From: an uncultured Eubacteriales bacterium
GTDB taxonomy: Bacteria; Bacillota; Clostridia; Oscillospirales; Oscillospiraceae
Length of the DNA: 64,000 nucleotides
Assembly (NCBI GenBank): GCA_900546515.1
Contig: URDG01000006.1
Location: forward strand, 1-64,000
Reading direction: 5' to 3'
Shown: one piece after another, positions 15,517-22,507 of the stretch
Position numbering within the stretch: position 1 is the first letter of the stretch
Layout: the number at the start of each line of letters is the position of its first letter
The notes under the pieces: generated by a model
What the model was told of the DNA's origin: nothing
The model's input: the letters and a program-made list of their open reading frames with translations, nothing else
Databases searched by the model: none
Made by a program: the position numbers and the translations under genes

Positions 15517-15693
15517 CTATCCCCACCCCTCGCGTTTTGCCAGATCGAGCATGCCGAAGCAGAACTGCTCCCACGGTGTCAATGTGGTCTGTAACGGGTC
15601 ACCCTCGCGGATACGCATGGTGCGGCGGATCTCCTTGGGAATGACCACGCGGCCCAGATCGTCTATCCTGCGGACTATCCCGGTTGCTTTCAT
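15517..15693 (-). pseudogene. spoVT: spoVT 5' part: AbrB-like DNA-binding domain, truncated by the element
   Basis: Starting at ATG 15693 after AAAGGAG, the frame gives the SpoVT N-terminus: MKATGIVRRIDDLGRVVIP, KEIRRTMRIREGDP. That is the swapped-hairpin AbrB domain, nearly identical to other SpoVT proteins. At codon 33 the core GGTGACCC is reached and the frame continues with 25 element-encoded residues (LQTTLTPWEQF and on) to a stop at 15517, so the integrated gene yields a 58-residue product. That product could still form an AbrB-like dimer. The matching 3' part is at 9782-10234. I could not find a convincing sigma-G promoter upstream. Confidence 0.93.
15596..15603. other. Attachment-site core, spoVT 5' side
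   Basis: The core GGGTCACC (plus strand) marks the junction between host spoVT codons 1-33 (right, CTCGCGG flank) and the element interior (left, GTAAC flank). It is identical to 10227-10234. Confidence 0.85.
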
Positions 15694-15926
15694 ATATATT
15701 TCTCCTTTGACACGATTTTCAATTCTTATTGTCTGCAAAAGAAGTAAAAATTATGTGGGAGAGATATGATGCTTGACGTATGTTGCCATATCGTCTTTGC
15801 TCTGCTGTACTATGTCAGCGTGATGCTCATTGTTTTTTCAGCCTGCCATGCAGCTTGAACTTATGTTTATTAAATTGTTCGATCAACAAAACGCCGCGCA
15901 TGCGGCAAAAGCATAACGTCTGCATC

Positions 15927-15963
15927 GAAAAGCAGCGGTCTCATGGTTGAGACCGCTGTTTTT
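15927..15963 (-). terminator. Terminator of the AraC-type gene
   Basis: The stem AACAGCGGTCTCA/TGAGACCGCTG on the minus strand is followed by CTTTTC. The stop codon of the regulator lies in the loop-proximal part. Confidence 0.75.
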
Positions 15964-16948
15964 CAGTCAATTTATGTGCCCTTCGATACTCGCGCGGGGA
16001 AAGGCCGAACTTTTTGCGGAAAGCTGCGGAGAACTTGCTCTGATTCCCGTACCCGACCCGGCCCGCGATCTCAATGACGGGAAGCGTCGTGGATGCGAGC
16101 AGCTCTGCCGCATGCTGCATCCTGCAATGCGCGGCGTATTGCAGGATACTCTGCCCGTACACGCCGCGAAAATAATTTTTGACGCTGCTCTCGCTGACCG
16201 AAAAGCGCTCGGCAAACTCCCGCGCCGTATGCTGCCGCGCAAGGTCCTTTGAAACGACGGCCTCGATCTGTTTCGCCATCTCGACCTGCGACCTCGTGAA
16301 GTAAGTGAGCCGTTCCGCCCTTGGTGCATCGCTGCCATATTGCAGGAGCGCAAGCAAATCTATCACCGCTGTTCTTCTCGCGGTCTCTTCTGCCGCGTTC
16401 CCCATGTCCGTGCCGCCGCGAAGACGGCTGATGAGCGTATCCGGCAGCTGCATTTTTGCAATGAATGTCTCGCCGCCGGGGCAATATCTCTCCCGCAGAG
16501 CGGAAATATCCACACTGAAATGCTCACGCAGCAGCTCAACGCCGTCTTGCGCCGCTTCGGTATCAATGAAAAGCTCTATCCCCTCGTAGCTCCTGCCCGG
16601 GTATACGTATTCGCCGCAGGCGAATTTTTCCGTCAGCGAAACATGCCCGGCCGTCAGGAAAACGCTGCGGTTGTCGTTGAGCACCAGCTCACACCGGCCT
16701 CGAAGACAGTAGTTTACGATCAGCGGACCTCTGGCCTCGGGCGCGCTATCGCTGAGCTGCGGCGCGGGCCATGACGGCGCAGCTACCGAAACGAGCGCCG
16801 GTGTGATGCCGAAAACCGGCCGGAAAAAGCGCATCTTTCCGCTGCCTTCGGCACTTGCAAGCAGAATGTCGGTATATGCCCCGCTTTCATGCACGGTAAT
16901 GCCGGGGAGATAGCGGCACTGCTCAATAATGTCGGCTGTAGAATTCAT
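15941..16948 (-). CDS. AraC family transcriptional regulator
   Basis: The 335-residue protein starts at MNSTADII, preceded by AAGGAAAG; an ATG 24 bases upstream has no box. The C-terminal 100 residues hold two helix-turn-helix units (REFAERFSVSESSVKNYFRGVYG and VIEIAGRVGYGNQSKFSAAFRKKFGLSPREYRR), the AraC/XylS signature. The N-terminal 220 residues are a cupin-like sensing domain (NYCLRGRCELVLNDN). It is divergent from an MptD/EcfT/EcfA transporter. This arrangement is recurrent in Clostridia and suggests that it controls uptake of the transporter's substrate. Confidence 0.92.
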   Translation of the reverse strand: MNSTADIIEQCRYLPGITVHESGAYTDILLASAEGSGKMRFFRPVFGITPALVSVAAPSWPAPQLSDSAPEARGPLIVNYCLRGRCELVLNDNRSVFLTAGHVSLTEKFACGEYVYPGRSYEGIELFIDTEAAQDGVELLREHFSVDISALRERYCPGGETFIAKMQLPDTLISRLRGGTDMGNAAEETARRTAVIDLLALLQYGSDAPRAERLTYFTRSQVEMAKQIEAVVSKDLARQHTAREFAERFSVSESSVKNYFRGVYGQSILQYAAHCRMQHAAELLASTTLPVIEIAGRVGYGNQSKFSAAFRKKFGLSPREYRRAHKLTEKQRSQP

Positions 16949-17035
16949 GGTCAGACTTTCCTTTTCTCTCAAAACTCGCTGCCGTTTTGGATTAAAAATG
17001 TCGAATGGGCTATAGATGTCCCGCAGGTAAATCGT

Positions 17036-17066
17036 TATAATGCGCCATAGTTAAACATATTTAACT
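17036..17066 (+). promoter_or_regulatory. Promoter -10 and palindrome before mptD
   Basis: A consensus TATAAT (17036-17041) has only a poor -35 (TAGATG at 17 bases), as expected for an activator-dependent promoter. The inverted repeat AGTTAAA-CATA-TTTAACT (17049-17066) lies over the predicted start site and may be a regulator site. Confidence 0.5.
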
Positions 17067-17087
17067 GCAAACGCTGGAGGTAATATT

Positions 17088-17672
17088 ATGAACAACAAAC
17101 TACAGGCAAAAGACCTCATCAACATTGGCCTTTTCACTGTGCTCTATTTCGTGCTGGGCTGCTGTGTGGCCATTCCTATCGGCTTTGTGCCCATATTCCT
17201 GCCCGTTCTCGGTTCGCTCTGGACACTCGTTACGGGCATCCCGTTCATGCTCTTCGCTGTCCGCGTCAAAAAATTCGGCATGGTGACCATCATGGCAGTA
17301 CTCTCCGGCCTTCTGATGGGCTTTACTGGTATGGGCTTCTGGGGCGTGCCGGTGGGGCTGGTGTTCGGTTTACTCGGCGACCTTATCATGAAGTCCGGCG
17401 AGTACCGCAGCGCAAAGAAAACTCTCCTCGGCTACGGCGTGTTCAGTCTGTGGATGGTAGGCACATACATCCCCATGTATTTCATGGCAGATCAGGCCCG
17501 CGCGGACTTTGCCGCCGGCTTCGGCGAAGAGTATGCCGACAGGGTCATGTCTGTCATGCCGATGTGGAGCATCGTGCTCGTTATCGCCGGTATCTTCCTC
17601 TGCGCACTGCTGGGCGGCGTCATCGGCAAAGCGATCCTTAAAAAGCATTTTGTCAAAGCCGGTATCGCCTGA
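17088..17672 (+). CDS. MptD-family ECF transporter substrate-binding (S) component
   Basis: The 194-residue membrane protein has five or six hydrophobic segments. Its N-terminus, KDLINIGLFTVLYFVLG, carries the small-residue pattern by which S components contact the T component. It matches the MptD / Trep_Strep family, whose substrate is not established. The following gene starts at its stop codon, and T and A components follow. It should pick up a small molecule at the membrane and deliver it through the ECF module. The ribosome binding site is GGAGG. Confidence 0.88.
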   Translation: MNNKLQAKDLINIGLFTVLYFVLGCCVAIPIGFVPIFLPVLGSLWTLVTGIPFMLFAVRVKKFGMVTIMAVLSGLLMGFTGMGFWGVPVGLVFGLLGDLIMKSGEYRSAKKTLLGYGVFSLWMVGTYIPMYFMADQARADFAAGFGEEYADRVMSVMPMWSIVLVIAGIFLCALLGGVIGKAILKKHFVKAGIA

Positions 17673-18400
17673 TGGACGTACCAAACGCAGCGGTCAGGCG
17701 CCGCGGGCTCCTGCTTGACCCGCGCACCAAGCTTCTGATGCTTGTCACCGTAACGTCGCTGATGCTCTCCACGGGCAACAGCGGCGTTATGAATATCGTC
17801 AAGCCCGTGTTAAGCATTCTGCCTTTCATACTTCTGCTTACGGAGGGGAAGTGGAAAACGGCATTGAAATACCTTGTGCTCTATGCGCTCTTTTTTGCGC
17901 TTGAGCGCGTGGCGCTCTGCGCCATGTCCGGTCTTCCGGCCTTTCTGCTGCTCGCCGTGTGCTCCATCATGACCCGCTTTGCCCCCGGTATAATGATGGG
18001 TTCCTTTTTTATCGCGTCCACCTCGGTGAGCGATTTTATCGCCGCTATGAAGCGCATGCACATCTCGGAAAAGATCATCATTCCGATGTCTGTTATTTTT
18101 CGCTTCTTCCCGACGATCGGTGAGGAGAACGCCGCCATTTCCGACGCGATGCGTATGCGCGGCATTCGCTTTTGCGGGAAACATCCGGGAAAAATGCTCG
18201 AATACCGGCTCATCCCGCTGATGATCTCCGTCGTGAGAATCGGCGACGAGCTGTCCACCGCCGCGCTGACGCGCGGTCTCGGCGCTCCTGTCCGGCGCAC
18301 GGACATCTGCAAGATCGGATTTCATGCGCAGGATGTGCTGATGATAGCGATCTGCGCCGCAGGCTTTGCTCTGACGCTTGGAAGCAGGTGGCTTGGATGA
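17672..18400 (+). CDS. ECF transporter transmembrane (T) component
   Basis: The 242-residue protein is a CbiQ/EcfT-type membrane subunit. It shows LLDPRTKLLMLVTVTSLML at the N-terminus, several membrane segments, and the coupling-helix motifs with MRMRGIRF and TRGLGAP near residues 165 and 200, which dock on the ATPase. It overlaps the S-component stop and the ATPase start (ATGA), so the three are translationally coupled. Confidence 0.92.
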   Translation: MDVPNAAVRRRGLLLDPRTKLLMLVTVTSLMLSTGNSGVMNIVKPVLSILPFILLLTEGKWKTALKYLVLYALFFALERVALCAMSGLPAFLLLAVCSIMTRFAPGIMMGSFFIASTSVSDFIAAMKRMHISEKIIIPMSVIFRFFPTIGEENAAISDAMRMRGIRFCGKHPGKMLEYRLIPLMISVVRIGDELSTAALTRGLGAPVRRTDICKIGFHAQDVLMIAICAAGFALTLGSRWLG

Positions 18401-19251
18401 TAAAGCTCAACAACGTGACCTTTACCTACCGGTCGGAGACCGGCGGCGGTATCCGTGAGATCGACCTGTCGATCCCGGGCGGGCAGGTCGTCGTGCTCTG
18501 CGGCGAAAGCGGCTGCGGAAAGACGACGCTGACGCGTCTTATCAACGGACTCATCCCGCACTATTTTGAAGGCGAGCTGTCCGGCAGTGTGGAGATCGAC
18601 GGCAAAAACGTCTCGGTCCAGCCGCTTTGGGATACAGCCAGACAGGCCGGGAGCGTGTTTCAGAACCCGCGTTCTCAGTTTTTCAATGTGGACACCACAA
18701 GCGAGATCACCTTCGGCTGTGAAAACCTCGGGATGCCGAGAGCCGATATTCTTGCGCGGCTGGAACGTACCGTGCCGGCGCTGAAGCTCGAAAAGCTGCT
18801 GGATCGCAGTATTTTTGAGCTCTCCGGCGGCGAAAAGCAGAAGATCGCCTGCGCGTCCGCATTTATGATGGAGCCGCAGGTCTTTGTGCTGGATGAACCG
18901 TCGTCCAATCTGGACGCCGACGCCATCCTTGATCTGCGGGAGGTCATAGCCTACTTGAAATCTCTCGGCAAAACGGTCGTTTTGTCCGAGCACCGGCTAT
19001 ACTATCTGCGGGGCATCGCAGACCGCTATCTCTACATGAGCGGCGGCCGCATCTGCGGCGACTACACAAGCGCGCAGTTCGAACTGCTCCCCAACGAGGA
19101 GCGCAAGCGTATGGGGCTTCGCGCGCTCAGCCTCGATGCACTTACGGCGGCCTCAAGCTCAGCCGCGTCATGCTGCAAACCGCGCAGCTGCTCAAACAAC
19201 TGCGCCGAAGCGGCCGCACTGCCTACATTATTACGCACGATCCGGAGCTGA
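18397..19251 (+). CDS. ECF transporter ATPase, second ABC domain lost
   Basis: The 284-residue frame contains one complete ABC domain: Walker A GESGCGKTT near residue 38, Q-loop QNPRSQFF, signature LSGGEKQKIA, Walker B VFVLDEPSSNLD and H-loop VVLSEH. ATPases paired with MptD-type S components are normally single proteins with two ABC domains (about 480 residues). Here the frame passes through ALSLDALT and then becomes Ala/Ser/Cys-rich nonsense. Only the tail of a second domain remains, in another frame, at 19143-19379. The most likely history is a deletion of most of domain two with a frame change. Whether the single domain homodimerises and still powers transport is open. Confidence 0.85.
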   Translation: MIKLNNVTFTYRSETGGGIREIDLSIPGGQVVVLCGESGCGKTTLTRLINGLIPHYFEGELSGSVEIDGKNVSVQPLWDTARQAGSVFQNPRSQFFNVDTTSEITFGCENLGMPRADILARLERTVPALKLEKLLDRSIFELSGGEKQKIACASAFMMEPQVFVLDEPSSNLDADAILDLREVIAYLKSLGKTVVLSEHRLYYLRGIADRYLYMSGGRICGDYTSAQFELLPNEERKRMGLRALSLDALTAASSSAASCCKPRSCSNNCAEAAALPTLLRTIRS

Positions 19252-19379
19252 TATGCGAGTGCTGCACCGACATCATTCATCTGGAGGACGGCCGCATAAA
19301 GGCCTGTTATCCGATGGATGCTTACGGTCTGCGCTGGGTGAGAGACTTCTTCCGTATCGGGGAGACTATGTCCTGCTGA
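19143..19379 (+). pseudogene. Remnant of the second ABC domain of the ECF ATPase
   Basis: In the frame shifted relative to the ATPase there is YGGLKLSRVMLQTAQLLKQLRR, then TAYIITHDPELI with the H-loop histidine, then a typical C-terminal end (IIHLEDGRIKACYP). Walker A, the signature and Walker B are absent. It fits the end of an ABC domain left by a deletion. Confidence 0.75.
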
Positions 19380-19419
19380 TCCCGCACGTCAGATTAGTTT
19401 CATCTAACTCAAGTCCTTT

Positions 19420-19445
19420 AAAAAGCTGCCATAAGGCAGCTTTTA
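19420..19445 (+). terminator. Terminator of the ECF operon
   Basis: The stem TAAAAGCTGCC/GGCAGCTTTTA (with one extra A in the 5' arm) has a 4-nt loop and a T-run. It lies about 40 bases past the remnant stop. Confidence 0.85.
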
Positions 19446-19529
19446 ATTTGTTCAGAAGCGTCATACCGTTTGCCCGGGACGCAGCGGAGGACAGGGTATT
19501 TGACGCCTACCGTTTTAATACCCCGGTTT

Positions 19530-19997
19530 TCACGGGCGGGAGCTTGCGTAGCGTTCTTTCCCCCACCAATTCGGCATCAATTCTTTCAGAGTCACGGTTT
19601 CTCTTGTTTCGTAATTCACCATGATCTCCATGTTTTCGTTTTCTTCGTTCAGCTGATACAGAAACTCGCGGCAGGCACCGCAGGGCATTCCGCTGCCGCC
19701 TCCGGACGGTGCTTCATCCCGAAAGGCAATCAGCCGTCTGATCTTCGTCTGGCCGCTGTTGACATACATATTCAGAGCTGCTACGCGCTCCGCGCACAGA
19801 TTCATCACGCCGCTGCATGCCTCGATGCAAAAGCCTGTATATATGGTTCCGTCCGCACTTTCCAGCGCGCATACCACATTGTGCGCATGGATAAAGGGCG
19901 TCACATCCTCCGGGTGATATTCTTTTTTGGCCTGATTATAGAGTTTATCCCATATATCTGCCGTTTCTTCTTTTATAAACCGGTCATTTGGAGACAT
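19530..19997 (-). CDS. cdd: Cytidine deaminase-like protein
   Basis: The 155-residue protein has the zinc-deaminase signature CAERVA near residue 90 (one zinc cysteine and the catalytic Glu) and PCGACREFL near residue 122 (two zinc cysteines), as in Firmicute cytidine and blasticidin-S deaminases. An N-terminal extension of about 20 residues and a C-terminal tail are less typical. It should deaminate cytidine or a related nucleoside. The start has a GAGAGGAAA box. It is downstream of the citrate lyase operon on the same strand but shows no functional link. Confidence 0.82.
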   Translation of the reverse strand: MSPNDRFIKEETADIWDKLYNQAKKEYHPEDVTPFIHAHNVVCALESADGTIYTGFCIEACSGVMNLCAERVAALNMYVNSGQTKIRRLIAFRDEAPSGGGSGMPCGACREFLYQLNEENENMEIMVNYETRETVTLKELMPNWWGKERYASSRP

Positions 19998-20058
19998 AGA
20001 CTGTTTCCTCTCAATTTTGAAGTATACCGTAAAATGCCCATTGTTTGTGGAGTGGAGC

Positions 20059-21411
20059 CTATTTGTTTTCGCCGCAGCAGAAGTACAGGAAATAGGTTAT
20101 TGCCAGGAGGTCTGCACAGCCGCCGGGGGAAAGATTACGTTCTATCATTTCTGCATCAAAGCCGCTTACTTCGTCTACGCCGGCCGCACGGGAGACAAGC
20201 TCGCGGGCGCGGGTATTTGCCCACTCGAGAGCGCCGGGGCCGCCGCGGGAGACGATATTCGTGTCCGCAACACCGCCAAGCAGCGCCAGAAATGCATCAA
20301 CGCCGCTCTGCTCCAAGCTTTTTCCGGCGGCAAGCGATGCGCGCAGAGCGGGGAGAGCGAGCTTTTCAACGCTTGGCAGAGCATTTTTCATCTCGCCGCG
20401 TATGCCGGAGAGACCGTACTGCCGGTATATACGCTGCCCGGCGGTAGAGCCGGTCATGTGCGCCATGTCTTCAATGACCTGACGGCGCACAAGGAGCGAG
20501 CACTCGGCCAGTATTGCATGCATGTCGCGGCAGAGACCGGCGACGGTCCACAGCCGCCCCATGGCGCAGCACACCGTGCCGAGAGAGAAGATAGCCCCCT
20601 TGTGGGTGTTCACGCCGTTCGTTGCGGCGAACATGGCTTCCTCCGCTTTCCGCCCCTCGCGGCGCAGCAGCGCGAAGCAGTCCTCCGGGCTGAGCGCGGC
20701 GTTATCCTGCCCGATGGCAGCGGCGCTCTGAAAATACGGTATGAGCGCGGCGGTGCTCGTCATGAACGTGAAAATGTCCATATCGCGGTGACTGCCGGAA
20801 TTGGCACGGTCGACGAGACCGGGCTTCGGCGTGGTGCACACCTCGTAGAGCAGCGCGCGCACCGCCTGCGAGGCGATGAACTCCGCGTCGGAGCTTTGGA
20901 AGAAGCTGCGGATGAGAAGCCCGGTCTTTGCTTGCAGCGCGGATACCGGGTGCAGGCGGCGCGAGGCGCAGCCGCTGCCGCTCGCCCCGCAGATGATGCA
21001 GTGGCGCGGCTCAAGACCGAGCTCCGACCGGTCGAGCTTTCCGCGCTGAGGGTCTATAACGTCCATGTCGAAGAGACGGCCCATCTCGTCCTCGTCCTCT
21101 ATCCCGGTGCACAGCGCCTTTATCCGCATGGCATCGCCGTCAACGGCTATAAGCGCCTCGCAGCCGGTGGGAGCGTCGGTGTTCTCCTCGTGCAGTATGG
21201 GAAGCCCCGCGTACCTGAGTTCACGGTGCAGCCGGGCCAGACCTTCGTCAAAGCAGCGGCGGAACGCAGGCCCGTTCTTAACAGAGCCTGCGATGTTGAG
21301 CGTATAGGAGACGACAGGGCGCGCAAAGTGGGAGATAAGCTCCTGCTGCTTCGCCGCGCGCGTCTCACGCGCGGCAAGAACGGCGGCGAGAGAGACTTCT
21401 ATCTGCTCCAT
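20059..21411 (-). CDS. citXG: CitXG: apo-citrate-lyase phosphoribosyl-dephospho-CoA transferase fused to its synthase
   Basis: The 450-residue protein joins two cofactor enzymes. Residues 1-175 are CitX-like (SLAAVLAARETRAAKQQELI; PVVSYTLNIAGSVKNG), which transfers the prosthetic group to the acyl carrier protein. Residues 180-450 are CitG-like (VRALLYEVCTTPKPGLVDRANSGSH reduced to its core TPKPGLVDR; GVNTHKGAIFSLG; GALEWANTRA), which makes triphosphoribosyl-dephospho-CoA from dephospho-CoA and ATP. The fusion is known in some bacteria. It is the last gene of the cit operon, 13 bases after citC, with a GAGGTGAC box. Confidence 0.92.
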   Translation of the reverse strand: MEQIEVSLAAVLAARETRAAKQQELISHFARPVVSYTLNIAGSVKNGPAFRRCFDEGLARLHRELRYAGLPILHEENTDAPTGCEALIAVDGDAMRIKALCTGIEDEDEMGRLFDMDVIDPQRGKLDRSELGLEPRHCIICGASGSGCASRRLHPVSALQAKTGLLIRSFFQSSDAEFIASQAVRALLYEVCTTPKPGLVDRANSGSHRDMDIFTFMTSTAALIPYFQSAAAIGQDNAALSPEDCFALLRREGRKAEEAMFAATNGVNTHKGAIFSLGTVCCAMGRLWTVAGLCRDMHAILAECSLLVRRQVIEDMAHMTGSTAGQRIYRQYGLSGIRGEMKNALPSVEKLALPALRASLAAGKSLEQSGVDAFLALLGGVADTNIVSRGGPGALEWANTRARELVSRAAGVDEVSGFDAEMIERNLSPGGCADLLAITYFLYFCCGENK

Positions 21412-21424
21412 TCCGTCACCTCTT

Positions 21425-22462
21425 CTAATAGTGTTTCACTTCGTTTTCTCCGATCATGCGGGCAATGACCGGCTGCGCCTCGGGAGAGTTGAAATAATCC
21501 CACGTACACTGCGGCACGAGCGGGCGTATGTCCGCAAGCCGCCCGTCGTGTATGAGCTGGCGGACGGTGCTTGCGGAGACCGCCATGCCGTTCAGCTCAA
21601 GGCGCGGGATGACGACGCAGGCTATCCCTGCCTCGGGCAGGCATTTGGCAAGCACGTCGTTGTATATCCCCGTGACAAGGCTCGACGGCTCTTCGCCGAC
21701 ACAGCGCGCACTTAGCCCGAGAGCTGCGCCGATGCGGATGAACAGCCGTACGTCGAGCTGAACGTGACGGATGATCGCCTCACGCTCGTCGCGGAGAAAG
21801 TAGCTGGGGAAGGTGGCGGAGCTTATCATATACGGCCCGGTCTCATGGCAGCTGACATTGGGAATGTCCGCCGTGCCGTTGAGAACGAGCTGCCACCGCA
21901 CGGCGAACGGCACGAGGCTTGCATCCTCGCTGAGGACGAACACGTGCACATGGTCATACATTGCCGCGGTGCGCTCGACGAGGTACCTGTGCCCGAGCGT
22001 GAAAGGATTTGCGTTCATGACTATCGCCGCGCTGGAGCCGTCCGCACGGTATTTTTCAAGCCCGGCGCAGTAGCGCTCAAAGCCGTTAGGGCGGTTTTCC
22101 ATGAATACGAGCGAGTTTTCCGCACGGTCTATCTCATAAAAACCGAGATCGGCGAAAAAACGCGCGCTTGCGGGCTTTGTGTAGAGGAAAACGTGGTATA
22201 TATCATGCTGCGCCTGATAGTCCATGAGTTGTGTGAGCACGGTGTTCAGAAGTCCCTGACCCTGATACTCGCTGTCAACGGCGAAGCAGCGCAGCGTAGT
22301 CCGGCAGCAGCAGCCCGTAGCTACGAGCCGGTCTCCGTCAAACACGCCGCAGATATAGTCCGGCCCGGCTTCAGGGCGCAGCCCTTCGGCCTGAAGCAGC
22401 CTTTCCCACTGCGCCATTCCGGCCCGGTCCCATTTTCTGATCTCGCTTACACTGTATTCCAA
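21425..22462 (-). CDS. citC: Citrate lyase ligase (acetate:SH-citrate lyase ligase)
   Basis: The 345-residue protein activates citrate lyase by acetylating the thiol of its prosthetic group with acetate and ATP. It shows an N-terminal acyltransferase-like half (VATGCCCRTTLRCFAVDSEYQGQGLLN) and a C-terminal nucleotidyltransferase half with AIVMNANPFTLGHRYLVE near residue 150, the HIGH-type motif. The start is TTG behind GAGAGGC. It follows citF by about 45 bases. Confidence 0.93.
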   Translation of the reverse strand: MEYSVSEIRKWDRAGMAQWERLLQAEGLRPEAGPDYICGVFDGDRLVATGCCCRTTLRCFAVDSEYQGQGLLNTVLTQLMDYQAQHDIYHVFLYTKPASARFFADLGFYEIDRAENSLVFMENRPNGFERYCAGLEKYRADGSSAAIVMNANPFTLGHRYLVERTAAMYDHVHVFVLSEDASLVPFAVRWQLVLNGTADIPNVSCHETGPYMISSATFPSYFLRDEREAIIRHVQLDVRLFIRIGAALGLSARCVGEEPSSLVTGIYNDVLAKCLPEAGIACVVIPRLELNGMAVSASTVRQLIHDGRLADIRPLVPQCTWDYFNSPEAQPVIARMIGENEVKHY

Positions 22463-22507
22463 GATAATGCCTCTCCATGCCGCTCCCCTGAAAGATGGAG
22501 AGCTGTA

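Larger units (their letters stand above)
10227..15603. mobile_element. 5,369-bp serine-recombinase element inserted in spoVT
   Basis: The element is bounded by two direct copies of GGTGACCC (minus strand; plus-strand positions 10227-10234 and 15596-15603), each at codons 31-33 of spoVT. It contains the recombinase, a RhuM-family gene, a small unknown gene, a RhuM fragment and a DUF262-HNH gene. Removing one core plus the interior restores spoVT exactly in frame. There is no conjugation module, transposase or phage structural gene, so it is a small integrative element. Its own copies of -35/-10 boxes drive genes outward on both strands from the centre. The DUF262 gene is visibly more AT-rich than the rest, suggesting mosaic origin. 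Confidence 0.9.

Noticed and set aside
15694..15780. Sigma-G promoter for spoVT
   Set aside because: A CATAATT string is present, but no -35 of the right type lies at the right distance. I could not assign one.
15766..15858. Plus-strand 30-codon hydrophobic peptide frame upstream of spoVT
   Set aside because: There is a GGGAG-like box close to its ATG and one hydrophobic segment, but no promoter, terminator or recognisable relative. It is too weak to call.
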